A stretch of 64,000 bases of DNA from Nissolia schottii (Eukaryota > Streptophyta > Magnoliopsida > Fabales > Fabaceae), in contig QANU01086265.1 of assembly GCA_003254905.1 (NCBI GenBank), positions 812,151 through 876,150 of the forward strand, read 5' to 3'. The translations under genes and the position numbers were made by a program. The notes beneath the pieces are model-generated. The model made no database searches, was not told the DNA's origin, and worked only from the letters and a program-made list of their open reading frames with translations. The first letter of the stretch is position 1. Every line of letters begins with the position of its first letter. Positions 1 to 12,509 of the stretch are shown here, piece after piece.

Positions 1-1377
1 TTCTCTATGTATAAATAAAATAAAAGTAGAAAAAAAAATGAAGAAACTAAAAGGGTTATCTCGTTATTGATTAAAAGATAGGCTACCTCCATATATCTAT
101 GGAACCAGACAGACAATTAAGCCATATGATAACTACTTTTAATTCAATTCAGAAAGCCTAACCCATCATTAGGGTACTTTTGTTGCTAAAATTAGGCTCA
201 GTACTTCTCCAGATAAGAATCTTGTGCTGGCAGTTAGTTTAGCAATTGGGAAAGGCCATCAAGCTGTAGGATTTTTTCCTTCTTTAGACTTTTCGTGTAA
301 ATTAAAAGGATCATACTATATTTCAATAGCTATGTGATGTAATAGGAAGGAGCTGATATGTACAACTTAACAACAGTGGTCCTTTCCTTTGAGGGAACTA
401 CCTCCTCATCTTGCAATTATTGAGAGAATCATGAAGCATCAAGCCCATGACTCATTTTATAAAGCGTAAACTACGCTACTTCCCTCCAAAGCTCAATGAA
501 ATTACACTGACCTCTATTTATTTTATATTTGAGTAACGCACACTGACATTCCTTAATAATAATAGAGCTAGACATTGTTTGTTATTATTTTGTCCATTAT
601 GCCTTCTCACATTTTCACACTTCACCGACGTTATAACTCTTTTCAGGCTCTCTCTTACGCGACTTCACAACTCCCTCTAGATTAGAAGGGGTTGTGAAGT
701 TTGCCGAGTATGAAAACGTGAGAGGCATATGGGACAAAATACTTTAATAACAAACAACATCTTAACTCTATTATCACTAGAGGAGGTATGTGCATTAGGG
801 ACGTCAATATTGTTTGGACAAATGAAGTGAGTTGATGTATTTCCACTTATCCTCAAAACAAATCAGTTGTAATTTACCCTTTTATAAATGGTTGTTATGC
901 ACTAAACAACCTAATCCCTCTCATATAAGAGTGTTAGATACCTGCCCAAAAGCAGAATCCATTTAAAATTGTACATCTAGATCTAGTTGGTTGGTGACAA
1001 CAGGACACAGACGACACATAATTATTGTCACCATATAAAGAAATTCTGAAGCAGCAGCAGCAGGCACATTCAGTAATGTATAAGAAATTAAGTTAATTCC
1101 ACTTATAGGCCTAGCAATAATTCTCCTTTCATTATAAATTACTTCTGAGAAAAATAGACTCATGTCAGAAGGTGAAATTGGACCTTTACCCCCCAAATAT
1201 ATGTTAAAACCACGGGGCAAGGCTTAAAAGAAGGGAAAATTCATTAATCAAAGGCAACTTATTCTGAATCTCATTAAAACTTCTACCTCCCTGAATTACT
1301 TGAATTACAAAAAAGAGGGAAAAATTGCTTCTTTTACACAATCTGCAAATTGTTGCAGCAAATTCCTCATCTTTCTC
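1..1377. other. Intergenic, downstream of the bHLH gene
   Basis: No coding sequence could be supported. The only structured part is the foldback at 557-776. A minus-strand open stretch at 963-1220 has no recognisable domain and no splice partners. Confidence 0.6.
557..776. repeat. Foldback MITE-like inverted repeat (about 220 bp)
   Basis: Two arms of about 100 bp are near reverse complements. ATAATAGAGCTAGACATTG at the left pairs with CAACATCTTAACTCTATTAT at the right. Inner blocks (TTTGTTATTATTTTGTCC, GCCTTCTCACATTTTCA, GACTTCACAACTCC) pair with their counterparts around 680-755. The loop is only a few bases near 676-685. No convincing target duplication was found, so the superfamily is unassigned. 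Confidence 0.75.
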
Positions 1378-2976
1378 CTAGAGACATCTCCCACCATATC
1401 CTGCACTTCTGAACAGTGCTTGCTTCATCTCTTCAGGGTTAATGCAATTTCTCTGTTCAGCTACCTATATATGACCATGATGAAACAGAATTAAGTTTAC
1501 AATTAAGTAATAAATTTAATTTTTCAAGGATGGAAACAAACATTAATTAATGATTGAAAGCCAATCAAATTAGGATACAAACCTCTGAACAAGATGCTTG
1601 CATTGAAAAATCATTGAAGCTACTAATAACACATTGCTGAATCTCAAGGCCTAATGCCTCCAAGGTGTTCACTGTTGAGAGCAACAACCCTGGCTTTGTG
1701 GCACAGCAGATGCTGATCCTGGTGTCCTGCTCTCTCCTCTCAACATCAAACTGCAAAGAAAACAAAATGAAAAAATAAAACATTGAGTCACATACATTAT
1801 TCAGAAAATTGGGTGACTCAGTAACAAACACACTAATGCTAAAATCCTACCCATAATACCTTGGGGGAATTTCTAACCATTGCTTCATTTGGCTTGAGTT
1901 CTTTGGATATGCCCGAGAGATTTATCTGGCTTGTGCCTTCCTCCACCACCGCTTCTTCCTCTTGCAACTTGCTAATCCTTTCTAGAAGCTCTTTCATGTA
2001 GTCTATGGTATCTCCAAGAATGGAGGTTCTGTCCATCTGTTGAAAAGGGTTTTGATATCTCACATGTTAGTGTGTGAACTCAAGTGCATGCGGCTTTCAA
2101 GTGAGACGTCCTAGCAGAAGTGAAAATTTCTCACTTCTAGGACTCCACAATTGATTCTGAGTAGCCAGAACAGAAACAGAAATCCAAGCATGCTACGGGT
2201 TTATATAACAAATCAAGCAACCAAATAATGAAGAGGCCACCAACTCAAAGGGAAAAAAAAAATAAAAATTATAATTTCATTTCAATTGATTGAGACAGAA
2301 ATAACAAGAATATGACATAAAAATCTAATTTTTTTTTTTTGGGGATGACCTTGCTGATCTTGGGGACGATGGACCTTAGCATGGAAAGACGGTCATTGAG
2401 GCGCTTCCTTCTCCTTCTTTCAGCCATGAGATTCTTTGAAGGCTGCCCTTCAAGTTTCTTGGTCTTTGGTTTCTTCTCCCCACACAATCCCATGTTGAAG
2501 ACCACAGCTGGAACCACCTCCTCCTCCACCACCATCACACCTTGTTGCTCTTCAACCTTGCAAAACCCCTTTCTTCCTTCTTCTTCTTCTTCCAAATCCT
2601 TGCCATCATTGCATAGAAAGGCAGCATCTTCATCTTCCTGCTGTGGGAGAAGCGGCGGTGGCGGTGGTGGTGGATATGAAGAGTCAAGGTCAGGCATTGT
2701 GAACACATCATCAGAAAATGGGTATGGTGCTGTTGCTGCAGCTTCCTCAGCGGTGAAGGGGCACTCAAATCTCTGGTCTGTTGAGAATGCAGAACAAGAG
2801 GCAAAGGAAGAAGCTGTCGCTGGGTTATCAACAAAAGGGTCAAAGTTCCACCCACCAGCAGCAGCAGCAGCAGCACTAGGGAATAACAACTCAGTGAAGC
2901 CAGTGGATAGAGCATTCCATGGCTCTTTTCTTGGAGCTAGAAGTTCCTCTAAGAAACCAAGTTGAGAAAGCTCCAT
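1378..2976 (-). CDS. bHLH transcription factor, bHLH93/bHLH61-like (4 exons)
   Basis: Nuclear DNA-binding regulator that should bind E-boxes as a dimer. Exons on the minus strand are 2976-2350, 2036-1860, 1750-1583 and 1464-1378, all with GT-AG introns; they join in frame to 352 aa. The N-terminus carries the group motif [14 protein letters not shown], followed by Ala-rich, Pro-rich (about residue 100) and acidic low-complexity stretches. The basic region ([16 protein letters not shown], residues 182-197) keeps Glu186 and Arg190, the E-box contacts, with Asn where many bHLHs have His. Intron 1 splits the HLH after VPKISK, and the second helix continues as [19 protein letters not shown]. Residues about 275-325 (DTRISICC...[12 protein letters not shown]) form the ACT-like C-terminal domain; the protein ends GYGGRCL. 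Length and layout match Arabidopsis bHLH093 (about 351 aa), known for flowering and gibberellin effects; the role here is inferred from family only. The start ATG lies in a purine-rich AGAGAGAGATGG context. Confidence 0.95.
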
Positions 2977-4990
2977 CTCTCTCTGTAGCTCTTTTTCCCT
3001 CTGTGGTGTAAAGTGGGGAAAGTGTGAGAGTGTGACCTAAACCAAACAGAGGAGGCTCAAAAGATGATGAAGTTGAACCATGTGGGGGGAATTTGTTTAC
3101 ATATAATAATGAGCTACTGTGAGCTTAGCCAAGAGTGCTTGTCTCACCCCACGATATTTTCTTTATGATTTAGTTGATAATATAGGTTTGGTATCTAAAT
3201 ATGTGAATAATTTTGCAGTCTCAATCGATAGAAAGAATAACGATGTTTAGCCAATAGAAAATATGAATTGTTTTACCCATTAGGTACATGGATTATCTTC
3301 ATCTTATTTTTATCACTCCTCCGCACGGCGGAAACAAGAAGATCTTCCTAACAAATGCCCTTTTTCTTTTGTAACAGTATCTTTTACTCATTTGTTTCAT
3401 GACATTGCGTTGACTCATTACTTATTTATTATTAGATGAGATTTTAATAGTATAAATCTGTTAAGATGAGTACAAATATATCTTCTCCTCTTTTAGAAAG
3501 TGTTTTTTTATTTATTGTTAGTTTTTTTTTTGTGTGTTTTCCTTTCAATGCATATATTTGTAAAAATTTAATTTTAATAGAATAACAATACAAAAGAATT
3601 TTAAAATTGTGATTTTGATAGTGAACCACTTTAAAGGACATGAAAATAAGCGAGTTCTATGGTGCAACTGCCACCGTCTGTCACCCATTCTCTTCACTCG
3701 GCCCCGTCTTCCATCTGCTGCTATCTTCTATGCCTCCCGCGAATAGCTCCGCCACCGTGACTTGCTCTCGTTGATCGGATCGTCCTTTGCCAGAGCCACC
3801 ACTCTCCCGCCGCCTCACCTTTGCTACGTTTGTCGTGACCCAACTGTGGACCACCACCACCTCTCAGTCTTGGCCACCGGTTTAACCCTATGCCAACTCA
3901 ATTTCCTTTCCATCATATGAACAACTACATTCACCTGCACTAGTGTTTTTTTTTTTTTTTTTCAGATTTGAAGAAAAAAAAAATTACATGTATTGTTCTT
4001 CTTTTTGTTGTTCCTTACTTTTGGGGAAAAAGTTGCGGCCATTGATTTATCTGTTACTCCTCTCATCCTCTCCCACCTTTCTTATCCCCTCTCCGTAGGT
4101 GTCACCGTTTCATCTTTGTCCATAATTGATTTGTTTCTTATTGTCTTCTCTTGTGCAGTCTTCTAGTTCATAAATTTTTCACCCTATTGTTATTGTTATA
4201 TATATATATGATTGTATAATATTTTGAAACGATTATTTAGAATAATTGTTTTGATAATTATTTAATTCTTGTATATAAATCTAATTTAAATTATTTATTG
4301 AGATTATATAAAGTCTTAAATACTAATAAAAACCTACGTAACATGTTAAATAAAAATATATATAAAGTTACAATGATCACAGATGAAATAAATTTTTTTA
4401 ATTATGTGTAAATTTTGAAAAAAATTCACATCCTAACGACCATAACTGCATTGCAGCAATCGCAATAGCCGGACGCAATCGTAATAAGCACAACTATAAC
4501 TGCATCTGTGACCACAATCACAATTTAAAAAGTTGGTTATAGTTGATGATACAATTGATGTTTTTGGGTTATTTAATTTTTTGACACATCTATATTTGTA
4601 ATTGACGAGATATATTTTTGCGTTCGATTTTTAGGGAAGAAGATTTGGGATTGTTGGTGGAGGTTGGAGAACTCATATAAGGTGGCCACAGGTGGGGTCG
4701 ATGCAGGGGTGGCTGCAGTAGGTTGCATGCGGCAAATGGTAGCGAATAGGGGTGGAAATATATATTGGCACTGAAAGGTGGAAGATACAAGTAGAAGGTG
4801 CGGGAAGAGCAACTCCATTGGATTCTTTGCTAACATAAATAGCATTAGCAGGAACCTTCATGTATTTTGAGATACTACCTTGAAAGGGATTATATATCTA
4901 TTTATGATAAAATAGATGAAAGAGAGAGATTGTGTTATTTAGTGACTTCAGTAATTATTTAAGAGGGGGTGTGAATTGAGCGTCAATTAA
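2977..4990. other. Intergenic; includes a GC-rich anonymous block
   Basis: 3660-3900 is clearly richer in G+C than its surroundings, with words such as CTCCGCCACCG and CTCCCGCCGCCTC, but no open frame spans it. It resembles the captured genic pieces seen in other transposons of the window. The rest is AT-rich with no supportable gene. Three overlapping minus-strand open stretches at 4573-4861 show no domain. Confidence 0.4.
3105..3122 (-). promoter_or_regulatory. Possible TATA box of the bHLH gene
   Basis: An AT-rich TATA-like word (ATTATTATATG on the minus strand) lies about 135 bp upstream of the bHLH start codon, followed by a CT/GA-rich leader. Placement is plausible, but no transcript evidence is available. 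Confidence 0.3.
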
Positions 4991-5099
4991 AACGTCTGTT
5001 AAAAAACCTTTTTTTGCAAAAAATAACACATACAATTTTTCGCAAAGATATTGCAACAACACTTATAATTAATAAAATGAATTAATTCAATTGCTTGAA

Positions 5100-6120
5100 T
5101 TAATTTAATTATTTGTTTTAACTTGTCCAAGAATATGAGTCATGAGCTCAAACGTCACCTAGATCGCAAGATCAGAAAACAAGTCATAAATCCCTAGGCC
5201 ATCTCCCTTGTAGTTCATTGCAAGGTTGTTCTCCTCAGGCAGTGGGAAGTTAAGGTAGCGATTTTCATCCAACATCATCTTGCATTGCCCCATGTGGCAA
5301 GCAATCCTTGTGACCATATATACCTTTTAGATTTTCAATGCTCACTTGCATCATAAGCAGGCATGCCTTCATATAGAATCGATTGTTCTTGATGATTTTG
5401 AGCATATCTTCTTTATCTTTGCCTTCTTTTTGATCCACAGTCCCTCAAATTAATTTCTTAAAGTCAAGAGTACCTAATTACATTCTATTATTCAAATAAA
5501 AATTGTCAGAGCATAGCATGTGTTTATCTTCAAGTTCAGTGCTAATCCCAACAGTACTGTTGAGGAGACTTGCAATGAACATGTCGTAAGGTAATCCAAA
5601 TGTATCCCTTTTAGCATCTATCATGTGGTGAACTACCAACAAACCCCAGTTGGCCAAACGATGGGTATATGGCATTCATACATATAAAGGAGATTCCTGT
5701 AAGTCACAATGTCTAACGAGTTCATACAAGGAAGGAGGATCCTTTACATGATGAAGTGAAGCATCGTACGTGTACTCCATGGATAGGTCTTTGACAGTTA
5801 TTTCGATCTGCTTTGGCATGTATGATGATGGGCTCCTTGTATACCATCATTTTTACCTTTCAATCTTTTAGCCTTAGGTTATGGTAGAAAGATTTTGGTG
5901 AACCACGAATGGGTTTTCTTTCTTATATACAAGAAGTGAGTCAATTATGACTGCAACAAATTGTTGTAGAAGCAAAATAATTCTTCGTTGAAAAATTTCT
6001 TGTCGAGAACATAAAGGCTCCAATACTGTCTTCTCATATGTGCTTCGAAGGAAGTCCCTTATCTCCAACCCCATTTTGAAGTGCTTGAGAAAAGTATCCA
6101 TTGTAAGACCCGCAATTTTG
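5100..6120 (-). pseudogene. Degenerate coding remnant, unknown (transposon-like)
   Basis: The minus strand keeps several coding-like stretches broken by stops, including 6101-5874 (MDTFLKHFKMGLEIRDFL...) and 5675-5478 (HHMIDAKRDTFGLPYDMFIA). The second resembles in style the repetitive 'putative plant transposon protein' sequences of legumes, which often read LPYxMhh. This is weak similarity from memory, not an assignment. The position beside the copia remnant fits a transposon origin. Confidence 0.3.
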
Positions 6121-6949
6121 CAGGTCTTAGGCTATTTGATGCCCACCTTCCATAGATGCTTCCAATGGTCTTTCTCTTTTGAGAATCCTTGTTATGCTCC
6201 ATGGGTAATATGAATTGAGTTGAACTAATCACAAGGATATATATATATTAATTATATGAACAAAACATCATCAAAACCTTGAGTTCCATGCTTGAATCCA
6301 TGGATTTAAATCTCTCCTTTTTTATGATGACAAACACAAACAAATAAATGAAGTATATATAAGAACAATTTGTTAGCATACTTCTATCTCATTGAAAAAC
6401 AATTTGTTAGTCCTATTCCCCTGAATATATGCATGTATCATTTAATAAGAATAGACAAAAACAAATAGAGTGGTAACATGAAACAAAACAACTGATCATA
6501 TTTTTTTTAAAAAACAATATGATTTTACCGGTGATTGCGCGAAGGTTTGTAATAATTTTATATCTCGATTTTTGGTATAAAATTTTAGATTGCACTAGCT
6601 CTAGGTAGATATTTAAAATATTATGTAATCTCAATATATGTGATTTGAGAAATATTTTAAGACAAATCTTGTTCATGATTTAAGGCATTGCATGCATTTC
6701 TTAGGGAGTTTTTAGTTGCAACTTCTCTAGAAATGTCACCAATCATTTTTTTCAATTGGGTGATCCTTTGTTGTGTTTCAAGTGATTGGCATATTCAGTT
6801 TGGTTGGTCTTCTTCTTCTCCCTCCTCATTCAAGATTTTTTCTTATTGAGAATTGTGATTCTTTGGATTTTCCTTTTCTTTCTCAATCATATTTCCAACA
6901 ACTGTTTCTGCAACGTCATCAACAAAATAAATACCTTTCCTTAGATCTA

Positions 6950-8499
6950 CTCAGAAAGATTCATCAAAAGCAACATGATCAGACTCTTATATAGTCATAG
7001 TTATCTAATTAAATTTTCTAAAAGCTTTGCTATGTAATGAATATCCAAAAAAAATTCCTCATCAAAATTAGTATCAAATTTGTCAATGTTATCATTTCTA
7101 TTGTTAAGAACATAACATTTGTCACAAAAATAAATGGGAAAATGAGAGATATTTGACTTTCTATAGGTTAATGACATAAACGTACTCACAAGATCCGCCA
7201 AGAATTGTTTAGATACGTCCGCATCATTGAACATAGTTATTGTCATCTTCTTTAAGGATCTATTTTTCCTTTTACCTACTCTATTTTGTTGCAGAGATTT
7301 AGGAGCAACCATGCTCATTGCAAAAACTTTCAAATTCAAAATTTTTAAGCTCTCCCCCATGATTACTTCGAATAGAAGCAATACTTATGTTCATTTTGAA
7401 TCTTTTTTATAAGTTTATTGAATACATTAAAAGCCTCATTCTTATGAGTTAAGAATAAAGCTTTTAGAGAAATCATCTAGTATCACAAGGACATAGTAAT
7501 TACCTCCACAACTTTTAGCTCTTGATGAATCCATATAAGATCCATGTACAACAATTGCAAAGACCTTGTTGTAGAAATAAACCTTTTTGAACTAAAAGTG
7601 ATTTTAATTTGCTTCTCATTTTAACAGGCGTTGCAAAGTTTGTCTTTTTCATAAGAGATCTTTGTCATACCAATCACCAAATATTTTGATACCGACTTAT
7701 TAAGATGGTCCATGTGAATGTGAGGTGATTTTTTGGTACCACAACCATGACTCATCTTCTTTACTCAAAAGACATTGAGCATCACTTAAAGGAATTTCAT
7801 CTAAACTAAGTAAATAAACATTATCAATTCTAAATCCATAAATTTTTCCCTTCTCCTTTACATTTTCAATGTTATATTCTTTTGCGTCAAAGAGAATGGT
7901 CTTTCCTTTGTCACACAGTTGACTGATGCTCTAAAGGTTGTGCTTGAGTTCATCTATAAGAAGAACATTTTCAACTGAAACTTCTTGCTTTTTTCCAATT
8001 CTTCCAACACCAAGAATCTTTCCTTTGTTTTTGTCTCTATAGGTAACATGACCATGATGTTTGGTGGTTATGAAAATGAAATTGGATGGATCACCCGTAA
8101 TGTGCTTGAAGCAATAACTGTCCAGATACCAGTTTGAGTTTATGGTCTTCAAGCACACCTACAAAATGATTTATTATTTGGTTTTAGGTACCCAATTTTT
8201 CTTGGTTCCTTGGGGTTAGTGGTTGGAATAGTTCATTTTGGAACCCACACTTGATTTACTCCAAGTTTTTTATTTTTCTTCGCAAAGCAGTTTAGAGTGA
8301 TGTGACCTTTCCTATTACAATAATGACATGTAATATATGGAAAGAGAGAAGTTTTATTAGCAACAAATTTTTTTATAAAATTTATTATTCTTTTCTTCTC
8401 ATCTCTATCATAACCAATTCCAGCATTATTGAACACACATCTTTGTTTACCCCTAAGGAGCACAAAGCTGGGTGTTCTTGACACCGTACATGGAGACAT
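6950..8499 (-). mobile_element. Ty1/copia retrotransposon remnant (gag zinc knuckle to integrase)
   Basis: Reading down the minus strand, the fragments occur in normal gag-pol order. A CCHC knuckle CHYCNRKGHITLNC lies near 8290-8330. A protease-like WYLDSYCFKHITGD lies near 8110-8150, with a changed active-site surrounding (usual DSGCS). The GAG-pre-integrase words (GKILGVGRIGKKQ, IDELKHNL) are near 7930-8010. The integrase C-terminal part is at 7381-7001 (APKSLQQNRVGKRKNRSLKKM; usual family form SPQQNGVVERKNR). Frames are broken repeatedly, and no reverse transcriptase or LTRs were found. This is a dead, truncated copy. Confidence 0.85.
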
Positions 8500-8789
8500 T
8501 GCTTCCCCACGAACGAAAAATGAGAGGGTAAAAAGAAATAAAAATAACTACAGTGAAAAGTCTCACAAAAGTAGGACCTCTCAAGCTCTTGAGTGAATTA
8601 GTAAGTCTAAACACTCACAGGAAGCTTCTATATATAGGGAGAGGATGAGACCTTCTTCTATTTCTACTACCGATGTGGAACTCCAAAATACGTGTCTCGC
8701 ACGAGACACGATTCATCTCACGCGAGATGAAGCTCCTAAAAATGACTTTTAGCCCCTGTGAACAGCTTCTCGCGCGAGACACTACACTT

Positions 8790-9045
8790 TTCATGCAAGA
8801 CGTGATCCCCCTCCCTTTTAACCTATGAAGACTATGGGTCATCACAGAGTATGATGCAACATCCTGTAGTGTGACTGTGTACTCTCCAAAAAGTAGATGG
8901 TAAGTGTGGGTCTCAGTACGCCACCCCTCTATCAAGGCACCGACCAAAGCCTTGTCATACTAGAATGCTGGCATAATACGCCCAACATCCTATAATCGAG
9001 CAACCACCAGTCCAGGCTCCATTAGCGGATGCGGCTCATGGAGCT
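8790..9045 (-). pseudogene. Plant mobile domain (MAIN-like) fragment
   Basis: Translating the minus strand gives PHPLMEPGLVVAR, then two stops, then DKALVGALIEGWRTETHTYH followed by LLFGEYTVTLQDVASYSVMT. This matches the plant mobile domain family (MAINTENANCE OF MERISTEMS-like), whose usual form is ALVERWRPETHTFHLPxGExTITLQDV. The domain is found in Mutator-like and gypsy-type transposons and in domesticated genes. The fragment is short and stop-containing, so it is not a functional gene. Confidence 0.7.
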
Positions 9046-9234
9046 CTGCATTTTATTTGGTCTCCAACACTCAAGGCTACAAAATGACAAAAAAAAGATA
9101 TTTAGAATAATTATGCTCATAAAAAGTGACTCAAATTAAAATGATAAAACTCACCATTAGTACAACAACAAATGCTACAAAATTAGTTTCTTTTACAGTG
9201 AAATTCATAAACTAATCGATTAACTACTCTATCT

Positions 9235-9625
9235 TAGCAACCTACCCCAAAGGTTTACATATGCCTTATCAATCTATAATAACTCTATAGATCTAACATT
9301 CAAGTTCAATAAAATACTCATTCAATAACAACATCATTATAACTATACATTTTTCACACGCAAAAACATATATTTTGAACTACACTGACCTATCGTATCA
9401 ATCTACCAAAAAGTTTACATATACCTTATCAATCTACAAAAACTCTATAGATCTAACATTAATCAAGTTCAATAAAATACTCATTTAATAACAACATTAT
9501 AATAACTATACATTTTTCACATGCCAACACAATATATTTTTTACCTACACTAACCTAACTTTTGTCTCATCAATCTACCAAACATTTTATCTATAAATCT
9601 AACATTGAAGGCATTTCATCAAACA
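9235..9625. repeat. Diverged tandem repeat, about 160-170 bp unit
   Basis: Two full units and a partial third share TTTACATAT.CCTTATCAATCT, CTCTATAGATCTAACATT, CAAGTTCAATAAAATACTCATT and CTATACATTTTTCACA. Corresponding words at 9251 and 9411 are 160 bp apart; the third begins near 9571. No coding frame was seen. Confidence 0.75.
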
Positions 9626-9769
9626 CTTCACTTGCACTCAAAGTTTTTATAATTTATACAACACTAACATGAATAGAAACACAAAAAAATTATGGTAAAA
9701 ATATCTACGTACTTGGATGCTCAGTCGAGGTTGGATGTGGTTGATATCACTCAACCGCATCAAATTAGT

Positions 9770-9932
9770 AAATCGATTCAATTCAGTTTGAATTTAAATA
9801 TAATAATCTCACGTCGTTAAGAATCGATTCTAGACACTTGGTGAATTGATTCCTTGAAAAAATTATTTTTGAATATATTTAATTTCTTTCCATATGAATT
9901 GATTCCTATACTTATGTGAATTGATTCATTCT
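9770..9932. repeat. Cluster of GAATYGATTC palindromes
   Basis: Five copies of the 10-bp near-palindrome AATYGATTC or GAATYGATTC occur near 9773, 9821, 9845, 9896 and 9921. The spacing is irregular and the region is AT-rich non-coding. Confidence 0.6.
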
Positions 9933-12480
9933 ACCTTCAAAAAAAGGTTTAGAAAATATTTTAAGCACAATTTAAATATTTAACTTTTTTAAAAGAGATT
10001 TTCAAAATGCATTTTCTTAAAAACCATTTTAAAAAAGTCATGCACATGCAAATGATAAAAGTTAGAAGGTAATGAATTGATGTAAAACAATTTTATTAAA
10101 TTTATAATCAAATAAAAAAATATCAGTTATATATTATTTTATTTCTTCATTAAAAGGCTAATTGTATCATATTATGTGTATATTATATTAAAGTATTTAA
10201 TATAAATCAATTTATTTGAAAAATAACATTTAAATTGGTTGAACAGGTGTAAATGTTAATTTTCATATGTTTTTCTCTACATCTTATTTTTCATTTTGTT
10301 TCCTCATATTTTCTCTCTACATCCTAATAAAACATTCATTTTCATGCAACTACATTTTCTTTCCTCTCACTTATCTCATCAATCAAATAATAAGAGAGTA
10401 TATATTTATTTCATTTTCTCTCTTCTTATATTTCCTTTTTTAATCCAAACAATTAAATAAGAAATGTGGAAGCATAATCAATGTGTAGTTTGGCTAAGAA
10501 ATTAAAGCTAAGTCCAATTTTGAAATGTAAGTTGTAATGAAGGTAGGTAAAAAGTGTCCTCATATATAATCTATACTAAATGTATTTCTGAATTTTTCCT
10601 AGCTACCACTATTTTGAAGAGAATTTTTTCTCAAATCATTTTCATCAAATCATTTAATTTTTTGTTGGGGGCGCTAAAATCAATTTTAGACTGCATTAAA
10701 AGTGAAAAATTCTTACTTCTTAATGCATAAAATCGATTTCAAAATTTTACATTGTGAATCCAAACTCACTTTAAAACGTTTATAATTTGAATTTTAAATT
10801 TTACTAAACTTATTGTACTTAAATTCATTAAATCTTTCTTAATTTAATTTTCGTCATTCGCTCACATTTAACATTCATAAATTAAAAAAAAATAATGTTT
10901 AAATAATTTGTATAGAATAACCAACAAAATTAAAAGAACTTTCATGTATATATCATGAATACTAAACTAGTAATACATAATGTATTAGGGTAACATGTAG
11001 AAGGGTCCAACCCTTCCATCGAACTCACCCTATCAGTACAGAATACATTACAGTGAAAAGTGCAGTGTGTAATAGAACCCAGAGACAGATTAAGATTGAA
11101 ATGGAATCTTTTTCTCTCAGTCACTATCAAGGTGAATTAATGTCCTTTTCATTAAAATAATAATTACCCAGACATAATTTGTTTTTAACTCCCCATTCCT
11201 TGAAAAGTTTGACCCACAAATCTGTCTTTACTGAAAATGGGTGGAGTGAGCTTCATACATTGTCATATACTTCTTAATTTCTTATGCTACTCATTCTTCT
11301 CTCCCATGTTCACTAACAAAAATTACGCTTTTGAGTTTGAGCTTCTCTACTAACTAATCAAATTTCTCTCAATTCTCTTAGCTTCCCTTTCATTTAGTAG
11401 GGTTGAACAACGGGTCAAGTTTACCAGCCAATCTAATCTAACCTGACCCCTTTGAATTGGGTCGAGTTAAATTGACAGAGCATATCCGATTAATTTGTCA
11501 CTTAAATAGTGTCTGGTTTAAATTATTCAACCCTACTCGGCCCATAATCCGATTATCCTTATTTTACTATTTAATTATTATTATTATTATTATTTTATAT
11601 TTATTAAAAGAACAATTTCTTTGTTGTTAGATTAATTTTATTTTTTTGGGCGTAAACTCATTTTATGTATTAAAAGATATTCTTCATTAAAAAAATAAGT
11701 TTTTATTAAAAAAAAAAAAACAAGTTAGATCCCACAAAAATGAATCTTTTATCCAAAAAAACAAAAAATGAAAAATCACAGATCACTTGCGACTCGATTG
11801 ACCCAACCATCAAGGTCGGCTCAGGTGATAGGCGGGTACCCAACCCAAAATGAAAAAATGACCCGACCTATATATAACCCTGTGGTATAGAGTCCATCTT
11901 AAAATTATTGATGAGCCACTTGCACATGTGTAGTCCTCCAAACTTCATGCACTAGATAACCTTTATGTGTTGTTATATAGTCAAAATTTACTCATCTCAT
12001 TTATTCTTCATTTAAAAACTATGTATACTTTAAAATAAAAAGTTAAAGTTGTAATATAAATTTTTTTGACATTGGGAGTATTTGATTAATTTTTTTATAT
12101 TTTGTTTAAAATAAAAAGTTAAAGTTGTAATCTAATTTTTTTTGACATTGAGAGCATTTGTTTCATTTTCTTATATTTTGTTAAATCCCTCTCATCTAAT
12201 TTTTCCCTTATTTTAATTGATGCGTTTGTATACTATCAATTTTTCTGGCTTTTAGCAAAATATAAGGGTGATCGAGGCTAAGTTTTTTTTTTTATATATA
12301 TAGGAATTACTATCAAAATAACATAGATTTATGAAGATAAAAAAAATATTAAACATTTTTATTTGAAGTGTTGTACAAAGTTCCACCCCTTTGAAGATAA
12401 AAGAACATATTAACCAAGGTGTGTGATGCGTGATATGATAATAACTCATCTCGTTCTTTAATTATGCAAAAAGCCTCGAT
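9933..12480. other. AT-rich intergenic DNA with one GC-contrasting repeat
   Basis: No gene is supported. 11398-11884 contains terminal words AGGGTTGAACAACGGGTCAA and, inverted, AGGGTTATATATAGGTCGGGTCA, plus several ACCCGACC/GGGTCGAG blocks. This suggests an old inverted-repeat transposon, but no target duplication was confirmed. 12020-12180 holds two near-identical AAAATAAAAAGTTAAAGTTGTAAT words. Confidence 0.45.
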
Positions 12481-12509
12481 GTATATCAAATTTGGTGTCA
12501 ATGTACAAC

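Noticed and set aside
1461-1470. Alternative acceptor GGTAG for bHLH exon 4
   Set aside because: Using it shifts the frame to an early stop; the upstream TATAG acceptor yields [18 protein letters not shown] and the family C-terminus.
2535-2915. 126-codon minus-strand open frame
   Set aside because: Second reading frame within bHLH exon 1, with no domain.
2339-2965. 208-codon plus-strand open frame
   Set aside because: It is the antisense of bHLH exon 1; its Ser/Ala/Gly runs mirror the low-complexity coding of the real gene.
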